Source: Porphyromonadaceae bacterium UBA7203
GTDB taxonomy: Bacteria > Bacteroidota > Bacteroidia > Bacteroidales > Muribaculaceae
Direction of reading: 5' to 3'
Length of the DNA stretch: 59,119 nucleotides
Assembly (NCBI GenBank): GCA_002490725.1
Contig: DKUN01000024.1
Span: 2,698 to 61,816 of the forward strand
In this document: in pieces, positions 34,715 to 44,400 of the stretch
How the letters are laid out: each line of letters begins with the position of its first letter
How positions within the stretch are numbered: position 1 is the stretch's first letter
The notes under the pieces: model-generated
Told to the model about the DNA's origin: nothing
Seen by the model: only the letters and a program-made list of their open reading frames with translations
The model's database searches: none
Translations under genes and position numbers: made by a program

Positions 34715-35878
34715 ATGAAAACCGAACAGCAAGAGTGCTCCTGCGCTATGGAGCAGAAAATCAAAGAAGAATTCGCAACCCGCTTTGGCGGAGAAGGAAC
34801 TTTTTATGCTTCTGCAGGCCGCATCAACCTCATCGGCGAACACACCGACTACAACGGCGGATTCGTATTCCCCGGCGCTATCGACAAAGTAATTGAAGCT
34901 GAAATCCGTCCTAACGGCACCGACCGTTGCCGCGTTTATTCCGTTGACATCAACGAAACCGCCGAATTCGGCCTGGCCGAAGAAGATGCTCCTGCTCAGC
35001 AGTGGGCCCGTTATATTTTCGGTGTATGCCGCGAAGTAATCAAGCGAGGTTTCGAAGTTAAAGGTTTCGACGCTGTTTTTGCCGGCAATGTGCCTCTCGG
35101 CGCAGGTCTGAGCTCGTCGGCCGCTCTTGAAAGCTGCTTCGCTTTTGCGATGAACGATCTCTATAACGACAATAAAATCGATAAGTTCGAACTCGCCCGC
35201 ATCGGTCAGAGCACCGAGCATAACTATTGCGGCGTTAACTGCGGCATCATGGACCAGTTCGCCTCTGTGTTCGGCAAAAAGGACTGCCTGATGCGCCTCG
35301 ACTGCCGCTCGATGGAATTCGAGTATTTCCCATTCAAACTCGACGGCTATAAACTCGTGCTCGTTGACTCGCGCGTCAAGCACGAACTCGTTGACTCGCC
35401 CTATAACAAGCGTCGCCAGAGCTGCGAACGCGTGGCTGCCAAACTCGGCATCGAAACCCTGCGCGACGCCGACATGGACGACCTTGACCGCATCAAGGAC
35501 GAAATCAGCGAGGAAGACTATAAGCGCGCTGAATATGTAATCGGCGAAAAGCAGCGCGTGCTCGACGTCTGCGACGCTCTTGAGCGCGGCGACTATGCTA
35601 CCGTAGGCGAACGCATGTATCAGACTCACGCCGGCATGAGCAAGCTCTATGAAGTGAGCTGCGAGGAACTCGACTACCTCAACGACCTGGCCAAGGAGTG
35701 TGGCGTTACCGGCTCCCGCATCATGGGCGGCGGTTTCGGCGGCTGCACCATCAACCTTGTCAAGGATGACTTCTACGATCCCTTCGTATCCGTGGTAATC
35801 AAGAAGTTCCACGAAAAGTATGGCCACGACCCCAAAATCTATCCTGTAATCATTTCCGACGGCGCACGCCGCCTTTGA
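34715..35878 (+). CDS. galK: Galactokinase
   Basis: This 387-residue GHMP kinase makes galactose 1-phosphate from galactose and ATP. The galactokinase signature 'GRINLIGEHTDYNGG', the GHMP ATP loop 'PLGAGLSSSAALE' and the third motif 'GGGFGGCTINLV' are all intact. Length is normal. It is the first gene of galK-galM-nucleotidyltransferase, with 3 bases to galM. Codon use is biased toward C-ending codons, suggesting strong expression. Confidence 0.97.
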   Translation: MKTEQQECSCAMEQKIKEEFATRFGGEGTFYASAGRINLIGEHTDYNGGFVFPGAIDKVIEAEIRPNGTDRCRVYSVDINETAEFGLAEEDAPAQQWARYIFGVCREVIKRGFEVKGFDAVFAGNVPLGAGLSSSAALESCFAFAMNDLYNDNKIDKFELARIGQSTEHNYCGVNCGIMDQFASVFGKKDCLMRLDCRSMEFEYFPFKLDGYKLVLVDSRVKHELVDSPYNKRRQSCERVAAKLGIETLRDADMDDLDRIKDEISEEDYKRAEYVIGEKQRVLDVCDALERGDYATVGERMYQTHAGMSKLYEVSCEELDYLNDLAKECGVTGSRIMGGGFGGCTINLVKDDFYDPFVSVVIKKFHEKYGHDPKIYPVIISDGARRL

Positions 35879-35881
35879 ACC

Positions 35882-36928
35882 ATGCAGGTAGAAACCCGTA
35901 AATATCCCTCGGAAAAGGGCGAAATCACCCTGTTGACGCTCACCAACGCGTCGGGGGCGAAAGTGACCCTTTGCAACCTCGGCGCCGGCATTGTCGGCGT
36001 TGAGGTGCCCGACCGTAACGGCAACATGGCCGACGTGGTGCTCGGCTATGCCGACCCGACCGACTATTACTACGACGGGCCTTGCGCAGGCAAGGTGCCC
36101 GGACGCTGTGCTAACCGCATTGCCCGCGGCCACTTCAGCCTTGACGGCAAAGATTACCATCTGGCAATCAACAACGGCCCCAATGCGCTTCACGGCGGCC
36201 CTGAAGGCTTCCAGAACCAGCTTTGGCAAACCGAACTTCTTGCCGACAACCGCGTGCGCTTTACCTACTGCGCCAAAGACGGCGAAGAAGGCTATCCGGG
36301 CAACATGACCGCGACGGTAACCTACGAATGGACCGATGACTGTGAGCTTAAGCTCGAGCTCGCGGCCGAAACCGATGCCCCCACCGTCGTGAACCTGACC
36401 AACCACGCCTACTTCAATCTGGCCGGCCACGACAGCGGCTCTGTGCTCAACCATCTGCTCACTCTCGACGCTCACCTCTACTTGCCCACCGACGACACCC
36501 TCATTCCGACCGGCGACCTTGTAAGCGTTAAAAACACGCCCATGGACTTCACCGAACCCAAGGGTCTCGGCGTAGACATCAAGTCTGAATTCCCCGCGCT
36601 CGTCTATGGCAAGGGCTATGACAACTGCTACGTTATCGATGGCTGGAACAAGGGCTCGCTGCGTCGCGCCGCACGCCTTGAAGACCCCGCATCGGGCCGC
36701 GTGCTCGAAGTGCTGACAACCCAGCCCGGAGTGCAGATCTATACCGGCAACTGGCTTGCCGGCTGCCCGGCCAACAAAGCCGGCCGCCCCTACGAGGACT
36801 ATGAAGGCGTGGCTATTGAGTGCCAGGGTCTGCCCGACTCGATTAACAAGCCCCAGTTCCCATCGGTGGTGCTCCGTCCTGACGAAAAATATAATGAATC
36901 AATCATATTCAAGTTTACACATAATTAA
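35882..36928 (+). CDS. galM: Aldose 1-epimerase (mutarotase)
   Basis: This 348-residue enzyme interconverts alpha and beta anomers of galactose or glucose, supplying alpha-galactose to GalK. Catalytic histidines are seen in 'NALHGGPEGFQ' and 'NLTNHAYFNL', and the catalytic Glu in 'VAIECQGLPDS'. No signal peptide is present, so it is cytoplasmic. It lies 3 bases after galK and its stop is directly followed by the ATG of the next gene. Confidence 0.96.
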   Translation: MQVETRKYPSEKGEITLLTLTNASGAKVTLCNLGAGIVGVEVPDRNGNMADVVLGYADPTDYYYDGPCAGKVPGRCANRIARGHFSLDGKDYHLAINNGPNALHGGPEGFQNQLWQTELLADNRVRFTYCAKDGEEGYPGNMTATVTYEWTDDCELKLELAAETDAPTVVNLTNHAYFNLAGHDSGSVLNHLLTLDAHLYLPTDDTLIPTGDLVSVKNTPMDFTEPKGLGVDIKSEFPALVYGKGYDNCYVIDGWNKGSLRRAARLEDPASGRVLEVLTTQPGVQIYTGNWLAGCPANKAGRPYEDYEGVAIECQGLPDSINKPQFPSVVLRPDEKYNESIIFKFTHN

Positions 36929-37834
36929 ATGAAACCTACTCTTTTTGTTCTTGCTGCCGGCATGGGAAGCCGTTACGGCGGCCTCAAGCAGCTTGATGGT
37001 GTCGGCCCCAAGGGTCAGACCATTATGGACTACTCTATCTATGACGCCATTCGCGCCGGATTCGGCAAAGTAGTATTCGTTATCCGCAAGGATTTCGAAG
37101 AAGACTTCCGTAAAATCATTCTGAGCAAATATGAAGGCCACGTGCCCGTAGAACTCGTGTTCCAGGGTCTCGACGCTCTTCCCGAAGGTTATACCTGCCC
37201 CGCCGATCGCACCAAGCCCTGGGGCACCAATCATGCCGTAATGATGGGCAAGGATGTAATCAAAGAACCCTTCGCCGTTATCAACGCCGACGACTTCTAT
37301 GGCCGCAACGCCTTCGAAGTGATTGCAAAGGAACTCAGCAAGGAATATGACCGCAAGGGCGACTACTGCATGGTAGGTTTCCGCGTTGGCAACACCATGA
37401 CCGAAAACGGCTCGGTAGCTCGCGGCGTCTGCTCCGACAAGGACGGTCTGCTCCAGTCAATCGTAGAGCGCACCGCAATTTCCTTCGATGCCGACCATCG
37501 CATCAACTTCACCGACGAGAACGGCCAGGTGCAGTATCTCGACCCCGCAACACCCGTGTCGATGAACCTCTGGGGCTTCACTCCCGACTACTTCGAATAC
37601 TCCGACCGCGAGTTCAAGAAGTTCCTCGACGCCAGCATCAACACTCCCAAGAGCGAATTCTTCATTCCTCTGGTAGTCGACGCGCTCATCAACAACGGTG
37701 AAGCCACTGTCAAGGTGCTCGACACCGACTCCAAGTGGTTTGGCGTTACCTACGCCGCTGACCGTCCCGGCGTGGTAGAAAAGCTCGAAGCTCTCCACGC
37801 TGCCGGCGAATATCCCGAAAACATGTTCAACTAA
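36929..37834 (+). CDS. Sugar-1-phosphate nucleotidyltransferase
   Basis: This 301-residue protein has the N-terminal nucleotide-binding motif 'VLAAGMGSRYGGLKQLD', a GxGxRxGGxK-type loop, followed by 'PWGTNHAVMMGKD' and the metal-binding 'AVINADDFYG'. It should join an NTP to a sugar 1-phosphate. Its position as third gene after galK and galM, with no spacer, suggests it acts on galactose 1-phosphate in place of the missing galT. Glucose 1-phosphate is an alternative, and the nucleotide used is not evident. A strong terminator ends the operon. Confidence 0.87.
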   Translation: MKPTLFVLAAGMGSRYGGLKQLDGVGPKGQTIMDYSIYDAIRAGFGKVVFVIRKDFEEDFRKIILSKYEGHVPVELVFQGLDALPEGYTCPADRTKPWGTNHAVMMGKDVIKEPFAVINADDFYGRNAFEVIAKELSKEYDRKGDYCMVGFRVGNTMTENGSVARGVCSDKDGLLQSIVERTAISFDADHRINFTDENGQVQYLDPATPVSMNLWGFTPDYFEYSDREFKKFLDASINTPKSEFFIPLVVDALINNGEATVKVLDTDSKWFGVTYAADRPGVVEKLEALHAAGEYPENMFN

Positions 37835-37855
37835 TCAATTGACCGAACAATATGC

Positions 37856-37888
37856 AGCGGCGGCTCCATTACGGGGCCGCCGCTTTTT
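37856..37888 (+). terminator. Rho-independent terminator of galK operon
   Basis: Stem AGCGGCGGCTCC (37856-37867) with GGGGCCGCCGCT (37873-37884), one G-U pair, loop of five, then a T run to 37888. Confidence 0.93.
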
Positions 37889-37920
37889 AGTTAGTGTCTT
37901 CTGCAGGGTAGGGGGCTGAG

Positions 37921-38883
37921 TCAGATATTATAGTAGCGGCGGAACCAGCTCACTGTGGCGTCTATGCCGCGGGCAAGCGGTGTCGATGGCTTGAACCCGA
38001 AGGCATCGAAGGCGGCAGAGGAGTCGGCAAAGGTTCTCACCACGTCGCCCGGCTGCATCGGCATCATTATACGCTCGGCCTTGAGGCCGGCTGCGCGCTC
38101 GATTTCGGCTATGAAATCGCCGAGCACAACCGGTGACGAATTACCCACGTTAAACACTCTGACCGGCCTGTCGGGCGCGTTGGTGGCCGCACGCACAACC
38201 ATTTCGGCCACGTCGTCTATATATGTGAAGTCGCGCTCCATCTGCCCGTTGTTAAACACCTTTATAGGGCGGCCATGAAGAATGGCATCGGCAAATAGAA
38301 ACGGCGCCATGTCGGGGCGTCCCCAAGGACCATAGACGGTAAAGAACCGCAGGCCTGTGGTGGAGAAACCGTAAAGGTGGCTATAGGCGTGAGCCATCAG
38401 TTCGTTGCTCTTTTTGGTTGCGGCATATAGGCTTGCCGGGCGGTCGGTTTTCTGCTCCTCGCGAAAGGGAACCTCTTCGTTGAGACCATAGACCGAGCTT
38501 GATGACGCATATATCAGATGGGGCACTCCCGAGCGTCTACACCCCTCAAGAATATTCAGAAAGCCGAGCAGGTTGCTCTGGGCATAGGCATGGGGATTCT
38601 CCAGCGAGTATCTGACGCCTGCCTGGGCCGCAAGGTTGATGACCACATCGAACTTCACCTCGGCAAACAGCGCCTCCACTGCAGCCGTGTCGGCGATGTC
38701 GAGCTTGCGGAAGTCGAGCCCCGGTCCAATGTCTGCCAGACGGTCGAGCTTGAGCCGAGGATCATAATAGTCGTTGAGATTGTCTGCGCCAACGACGCGA
38801 TGGCCTGCGGCAAGCAGGCGCTTGCTCACTGCGGCACCTATAAAACCGGCGGCGCCGGTAACGAGAATCGTTTTAGTTTGCAT
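37921..38883 (-). CDS. NAD-dependent epimerase, UDP-glucuronate 4-epimerase type
   Basis: This 320-residue short-chain dehydrogenase/reductase has the Rossmann motif 'GAAGFIG' and the catalytic Tyr/Lys in 'YAATKKS'. 'DNLNDYYDPRLK' and 'RFFTVYGPWGRPDMA' are typical of UDP-glucuronate 4-epimerases (CapI/WbnF/LspL type), giving UDP-galacturonate for surface glycans. It is about 20-30 residues shorter than most members, with no lost motif. A UDP-glucose dehydrogenase that would supply UDP-glucuronate is encoded at 52595-53905. The predicted promoter leaves almost no leader. Confidence 0.88.
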   Translation of the reverse strand: MQTKTILVTGAAGFIGAAVSKRLLAAGHRVVGADNLNDYYDPRLKLDRLADIGPGLDFRKLDIADTAAVEALFAEVKFDVVINLAAQAGVRYSLENPHAYAQSNLLGFLNILEGCRRSGVPHLIYASSSSVYGLNEEVPFREEQKTDRPASLYAATKKSNELMAHAYSHLYGFSTTGLRFFTVYGPWGRPDMAPFLFADAILHGRPIKVFNNGQMERDFTYIDDVAEMVVRAATNAPDRPVRVFNVGNSSPVVLGDFIAEIERAAGLKAERIMMPMQPGDVVRTFADSSAAFDAFGFKPSTPLARGIDATVSWFRRYYNI

Positions 38884-38887
38884 AACG

Positions 38888-38919
38888 CAAATGTAGTGAA
38901 AAATCGCTGAACGGGCAAA
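38888..38919 (-). promoter_or_regulatory. Consensus promoter of the epimerase, near-leaderless
   Basis: The minus strand reads TTTG (38919-38916), 20 bases, TACATTTG (38895-38888). The ATG at 38883 begins only 4 bases past the box. The TTTG is the end of the T tract of the adjoining hairpin. Confidence 0.75.
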
Positions 38920-38951
38920 AAAAAAGGCCGTCCGGATGGCGGTGGACGGCC
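38917..38951 (-). terminator. Minus-strand terminator with no recognised upstream gene
   Basis: On the minus strand, GGCCGTCC (38951-38944), a 10-base loop, GGACGGCC (38933-38926), then nine T. No minus-strand gene lies just to its right; the glycosyltransferase there is on the plus strand. Confidence 0.75.
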
Positions 38952-39071
38952 CGATACACTTGAAATTCCAGTTATGATGTCGTTAATGGTTATGTGGACT
39001 CGTGTCACCAATAGAACGCCTCCTATCCGAAAAAGGTTCACCCGTGTGTGTATATTCTCGCGAATATTCGC

Positions 39072-39079
39072 TATCTTTG
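39072..39079 (+). promoter_or_regulatory. Promoter -7 element of glycosyltransferase operon
   Basis: TATCTTTG, 21 bases before the ATG at 39101. It lies inside the longest open frame (from 39002), which rules out that upstream start. The -33 box is weak. Confidence 0.65.
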
Positions 39080-39100
39080 CAGGCAGTTATCGATAACAGA

Positions 39101-40069
39101 ATGGAAAACGAAAAGGAACTCGACATATCGGTGGTGGTGCCTCTGTTTAATGAGGAGGAGTCGCTGCCGGAATTGGCCGCTTGGATTGAGCGCGTAATGC
39201 AGGCCAACGGCTTCAGTTATGAGGTGGTTTTTGTGAACGACGGCTCGACCGACGGCTCCTGGAGCGTAATTGAGCGTCTCGCGGCAGAAAATCAGGCAAT
39301 TCACGGCATTTGCTTTCGCCGCAATTACGGCAAAAGTCCGGCTCTCTACGAGGGCTTTAAAATTGCGCGGGGCAGGGTAGTGATTACCATGGACGCCGAT
39401 CTGCAGGACTCGCCCGATGAAATCCCCGGGCTTTACCGAATGATTAGGGAGGAGGGCTATGACCTCGTGAGCGGCTGGAAGCAGAAGCGCTATGACCCGC
39501 TGAGTAAGACTATTCCTACCAAGCTCTTCAACGCGACGGCGCGCGCCGTCAGCGGCATCAAGAACCTCCACGACTTCAACTGCGGCCTGAAGGCCTATAA
39601 GCGCGACGTTGTGAAGCACATTGAGGTCTATGGCGAGATGCACCGCTATATTCCATACTTGGCCAAGAATGCCGGTTTCAAGAAGATAGGCGAGAAAGTT
39701 GTGCACCACCAGGCGCGCAAGTACGGCACCACGAAGTTCGGACTCGACCGCTTTGTCAACGGATATCTCGACCTGATGACGCTCTGGTTCACGTCGAAGT
39801 TCGGTGTCAAGCCGATGCACTTTTTCGGCTTGTGGGGCTCGGTGATGTTCGTGCTCGGATTCATTTCGGCGGCGGTGGTGGGCATCATGAAGCTGTGGCG
39901 CCTCTATACCGGCGCGCATTATACGCTGGTAACCGATTCACCTTACTTTTTTCTGGCGCTGACACTGATGATTCTCGGCAGCCAGTTCTTCCTGGCCGGC
40001 TTTGTCGGCGAGCTGGTGGCCCGCAGCAGTTCACGCCGTAACGATTACGAAATCTCCGAAACCATATGA
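39101..40069 (+). CDS. GT2 family glycosyltransferase, GtrB/polyprenyl-phosphate type
   Basis: This 322-residue membrane-attached family 2 transferase has the GT-A start 'ISVVVPLFNEEESLPEL', 'VNDGSTDGSW', and the metal-binding 'DADLQDSPDEIP'. Two C-terminal membrane spans follow ('FFGLWGSVMFVLGFISAAVV' and 'YFFLALTLMILGSQFFLAGF'). Such enzymes load a sugar from a nucleotide carrier onto undecaprenyl phosphate for transfer outside the cell; the sugar is unknown. The start at 39101 (MENEKELD) is set by the promoter at 39072. Its stop overlaps the next ATG by 4 bases. Confidence 0.92.
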   Translation: MENEKELDISVVVPLFNEEESLPELAAWIERVMQANGFSYEVVFVNDGSTDGSWSVIERLAAENQAIHGICFRRNYGKSPALYEGFKIARGRVVITMDADLQDSPDEIPGLYRMIREEGYDLVSGWKQKRYDPLSKTIPTKLFNATARAVSGIKNLHDFNCGLKAYKRDVVKHIEVYGEMHRYIPYLAKNAGFKKIGEKVVHHQARKYGTTKFGLDRFVNGYLDLMTLWFTSKFGVKPMHFFGLWGSVMFVLGFISAAVVGIMKLWRLYTGAHYTLVTDSPYFFLALTLMILGSQFFLAGFVGELVARSSSRRNDYEISETI

Positions 40070-40581
40070 TGCGGCTGTTGCAGCTCATATTCGTGGCTTT
40101 CGTCGCCGGCGGTGTGATGGTGTCGTGTTCGTCCGACGGCTGCACCAACAACCGCAACGCCATTCCCATGGCCGGATTCTACGACCTGAAAACCGGAGCA
40201 TCCGCGGCCATTATCGGCATGAAAGTCTACGGTGTCGGTTCGCCCGGCGATTCACTGCTGGTTGACACCGCCCGCTCCTCTCACCAGATTTACTTGCCGC
40301 TACGGGGTACCCTCAGCTCCACATCATTCGTTTTCGACGCAGAGACGGTGACCGACACGTTGACAATCAACTACGAGTCATATCCCTACTTCGACGGCGA
40401 GGACTGCGGAGCCATGTGGCGCTATGTCATCACGTCGGTTGGCTATAACCGCACCATTATCGACTCGGTGCTGGTGACTGACCCCGACATCAACAACATT
40501 GAGCGCGAGCGTATGATGATTTTCGTGACCGTACCCTCCGACCCTGAACCCGAACCCTCTGAACCGGAACCTGAAGTCTGA
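40066..40581 (+). CDS. DUF6452 family lipoprotein
   Basis: This 171-residue protein has a lipoprotein signal ('GVMVSC', cysteine near residue 21) and a beta-rich body ('GFYDLKTGASAAIIGMKVYG') like the DUF6452 family of Bacteroidetes. It ends in a Pro-Glu-rich tail ('PSDPEPEPSEPEPEV'). Function is unknown. In related genomes this family is followed by DUF6048, as here, 3 bases downstream. It is probably anchored in the envelope with that barrel-like partner. Confidence 0.8.
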   Translation: MMRLLQLIFVAFVAGGVMVSCSSDGCTNNRNAIPMAGFYDLKTGASAAIIGMKVYGVGSPGDSLLVDTARSSHQIYLPLRGTLSSTSFVFDAETVTDTLTINYESYPYFDGEDCGAMWRYVITSVGYNRTIIDSVLVTDPDINNIERERMMIFVTVPSDPEPEPSEPEPEV

Positions 40582-40584
40582 ACC

Positions 40585-41478
40585 ATGCGTCTGCTGACAA
40601 TCCTGACAATGATTCTTGCCTGTTGCGGCATCGGCGCGGCCCAGGGTCGCACCGTTCAGCCCGTCACGCCCGTTACCGCCAGGCCCGTGCCCCCTGTCAA
40701 GGAAAAAAAAGAAGCCGCTCCGAAGAAACAGGAGCGCCCGGGTTCGGTAATAGAAGTGACCGATGATTTGGGCAACAACATTTTTCTTGACACGATTTCG
40801 GGCAACGAATGGGTCGACTCCGTGGCCATTGCACAGCCGAAAGCCATCGGTAACATATATCCGCTGTTCGACGCAGTCAACATCGGTGTGGACCTCTGGC
40901 CGGCACTGAACCGCGCTTTGGGCCATAAATACGGCCTTGCGGGCATCTGGGCGAGGCTGAGTCTCCACAACCGCTATTTCATTGCCGCCGAGGCCGGTGT
41001 GAGCAATGCGCTTTCTCGGCCCGAGGAGATGAATTATACCTACATGTCACCCATCTGCCCATACTTCAAAATCGGCCTGGACTATAATTTCTTTTATAAC
41101 AGCAATTCCGATTATCAGGTCTATGCGATGGTGCGCTACGGCATCAGCCGTGTCAGCTATTCGCTGACCGATGTTGACCTGACCAACGGCTACTGGGCCA
41201 CGTCGGAACGCATTGACATTCCAACGCAGACGTCGCTTAGCGGCTACATCCAGATCGGCGCCGGCATCCACGTTAAAATCTGGGGCCCGATTGCCCTGGG
41301 CTGGAGCGTCAAATATCAAAGAGTGGTTCATCATTCGGCCGAGAACTACGGTGCCCCCTGGAGCATTCCGGGCATGGGTCTGCGCAATTCCGAGCTCGGA
41401 ATTTCATTTTCGCTCATATACACAATTCCACTTCACGCACCTATCGATTTGTCAACTGATAAAGAAAAGAAAAAATAA
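40585..41478 (+). CDS. DUF6048 family outer-membrane protein
   Basis: This 297-residue protein has a signal peptide (residues 1-19) and a Pro/Lys-rich linker ('VTARPVPPVKEKKEAAPKKQ'). A C-terminal eight- to ten-stranded barrel-like region follows ('YFKIGLDYNFFYNSNSDYQ', 'YIQIGAGIHVKIWGPIALG'). It matches the DUF6048 family. The function is unknown, and the pairing with DUF6452 suggests a joint envelope role. Its stop overlaps the next gene's start (TAATG), coupling it to the tricorn-type protease. Confidence 0.8.
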   Translation: MRLLTILTMILACCGIGAAQGRTVQPVTPVTARPVPPVKEKKEAAPKKQERPGSVIEVTDDLGNNIFLDTISGNEWVDSVAIAQPKAIGNIYPLFDAVNIGVDLWPALNRALGHKYGLAGIWARLSLHNRYFIAAEAGVSNALSRPEEMNYTYMSPICPYFKIGLDYNFFYNSNSDYQVYAMVRYGISRVSYSLTDVDLTNGYWATSERIDIPTQTSLSGYIQIGAGIHVKIWGPIALGWSVKYQRVVHHSAENYGAPWSIPGMGLRNSELGISFSLIYTIPLHAPIDLSTDKEKKK

Positions 41479-44400
41479 TGAAGATTCAATCACTGCTGCT
41501 GGCGCTGGCAATGGCCGGCTCAGCCTCAGCCACGACTCCGCTCTGGCTGCGCGACATCAAAATCTCGCCCGACGGCAATCTGATTGCGTTCACCTATAAG
41601 GGTGATATCTACACAGTGCCTGTCGATGGCGGCAAGGCGACGCGTGTGACCGCCACTCCCGACGTCATTGAGTCGGCGCCCATCTGGAGCCCTGACGGAA
41701 AGACCCTCGCTTTTGCAAGTTCTCACCATGGCTCGGCCGATATCTTTACTGTGCGTCTCGACGGTTCAGGCCTGCGCCGCCTCACGTCCTATAGCTCGTC
41801 GGAGCGCCCCGAAGCGTTCAGCCCCGACGGCAAGCTGCTTTATTTCTCGGCTGCTATTCAGGACCCCGCTCAGAGCGCCATGTTCCCTTCGGGCAGGCTT
41901 TCGGAACTCTATACCGTGCCCGTCGATGGGGGCCCGGTGCGTCAGGTCCTTGCAACCCCGGCCGTCAACATCAGTTTCGCGCCCGACGGCACCTGGTTCG
42001 CCTATCAGGACGTCAAGGGTCTGGAAAACACGTGGCGCAAGCACCACACCTCGTCCGTTACGCGCGACATCTGGAAGTATGACCTCAAAACAGGCAAGCA
42101 CACACCGCTGGTCGAGCATGCCGGCGAGGACCTCTGGCCCGTTGTCAGCAGCAGTTCGCTCCTTTTTCTGAGTGAGCGCGACGGCGGCTCGGCCAACGTC
42201 TACTCTGTGGCTCTCGACAACACTTCGGCAACTCCGTCGCAGCTCACTTCGTTCACAGACCATCCCGTTCGCTTCCTCTCGCTCAGCGGAAACTCTACGG
42301 CCGCTTTCGGCTATGACGGCGAGATATACACGATTAAAAACGTAGACCTCAAGCCTGTAGTCAACAAGGTAGCCGTCGAAATTGTCGACGCCGATTATCA
42401 GGCCCCGGCATTCTCTAACTTCTCGTCGGGCGCAAATGACGCCATTGCCTCGCCTGACGGCAAACTCGTGGCCTTTATTCGCCGCGGCGACCTTTTTGTC
42501 ACCTCGGTCGAATATAAAACCACCAAGCAGATAACCGACACTCCCCAGGCTGAAAGCTCACCCTCGTGGGCCGACGGCGGACGCACCCTCTACTTTGTCA
42601 GCGACCGCGACGGACGCAAAGACATCTACAAGGTTGAAATGACACGCAAGGATGACCCCGACATGGCCCATGCCACCGAGCTCAAAACCGAGCGCGTTCT
42701 TCCCGCAAAGAAAGGCATTGAGCGTAGCCGCGCGCTGACCAGCCCCGACGGTTCCAAGCTCGCCTATGTCGAAAACCGCAACCGCCTGATGCTGCTCGAC
42801 CTCACGTCGAAAAAAACGACCCTCCTGGCCGACGGCTCGCTCAACCCCGAGCGTGACGGCGCAATGCAGTTTGCCTGGAGCCCCGACGGCAACTGGATTA
42901 CCTTTACCTGCGTGCCTCACCACCATTCTCCCTACTATGACATCGCGCTTGTCAATGCCGACGGCAACAAGCCCGAGATATCGTTCGTTACCGAAACCGG
43001 CTATTTCGACGAGTCGCCGCGCTTCACCCCCGACGGCCAGGCTATTGTCTGGCTCAGCGAACGCTACGGCATGCGCAATCAGGCCTCGTGGGGTACCCAA
43101 TATGACGTCATGACCGTCTATCTCAACCGTGCGGCACGCGACCGCGCCTCCCTTTCCGAGGAAGAGCTGGCCCTCTTCAAAAAGAAAGACGAGAAAAAAG
43201 ACTCCCTCACCATTGTTGAGCGCGAGGGCCTTCAGGACCGCATCAAGCGCCTCACCCCCTATAGCTCGGCCCTGGCCGACGCCGCTGTCAGCCCCGACGG
43301 TTCAAAACTCTATTATCTCAGCAAGGTAGAAAAGGGCTATGACCTCTGGAAACGCGACCTGCGCACCGGCGACATCTCTATTGTCAGCAAGCTCGGCGCA
43401 GGCAATGCCGCTCTTCAGATCGTAGGCAAGGATATGTTCATTCTCTCGCCCTCGATGATGAAGAAAATGGCCTTTGCCGGCGAAAAGATGAAAAACATCA
43501 CCTATTCAGGCCGCCAGAAAATCGACCGTGCCGCCGAGCGCGACTACATGCTCGAATACGTGCGCACCGAAGAGGGCGAACGCTTCTACACGCCGACCAT
43601 GCACGGCGTCAAATGGGATGCGCTGGTTGACCATTACCGCAAGTTCCTTCCCCACATCAACAACAACGCATCATACTCCGAAATGCTTTCCGAGCTGCTC
43701 GGCGAACTCAACGTCAGCCACACAGGCAGCGGCTATCGCCCGCGCGGAGGTGCCGACGAAACCTCGGCTAACCTCGGCCTGCTTTATGACCTGACCTATC
43801 GCGGCCCCGGCCTGAAGGTGGCCGAAGTGCTCGCCAACGGTCCGCTCGACCGTGCCGACGGCATTGTCAGCGCCGGTGATATCATCACGGCCATTGACGG
43901 CGAACCCATCACTGCCGACACCGACTTCACCTCGCTGCTCAACGGATGTGCCGGCAAGCCGGTGCTCATCAAGGTAAACGACGACCTCGAGCAGGTTGTC
44001 AAGCCTATCACCGCCGGACGCCTCTCCTCGTTGCTCTATGACCGCTGGGTCAAGCGCAATGCCGCCAAGGTCGACTCGCTCAGCAACGGACGCCTCGGCT
44101 ACGTCCACATCGAATCGATGGCCGACCCGTCGTTCCGCACCATGTATGCCGACGTGCTCGGAAAATACAACGACCGTGAGGGCATAGTCATCGATACCCG
44201 CTGGAACGGTGGCGGCCGCATGCACGAGGATATCGAAGTTCTTTTCTCCGGCAAGCAGTATCTCACTCAGAAGGTGCGCGGCGAAAAAACCGCAACGATG
44301 CCTTCGCGCCGCTGGAACAAGCCCTCGATCATGCTCATTTGCGAGGCCAACTACTCAAACGCCCATGGCACCCCCTGGGTCTACTCTACGCGTGGTCTCG

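Noticed and set aside
34691..36475. 594-codon minus-strand open frame
   Set aside because: Antisense to galK and galM; a long shadow frame caused by biased codon use in those genes.
39030..39045. GGTTCACCC resembling a tRNA T-loop
   Set aside because: No acceptor stem or anticodon arm can be drawn around it.
38974..39095. Short plus-strand frame (about 34 codons) upstream of the glycosyltransferase
   Set aside because: Runs through the promoter box at 39072-39079 and has no family features; probably not translated.
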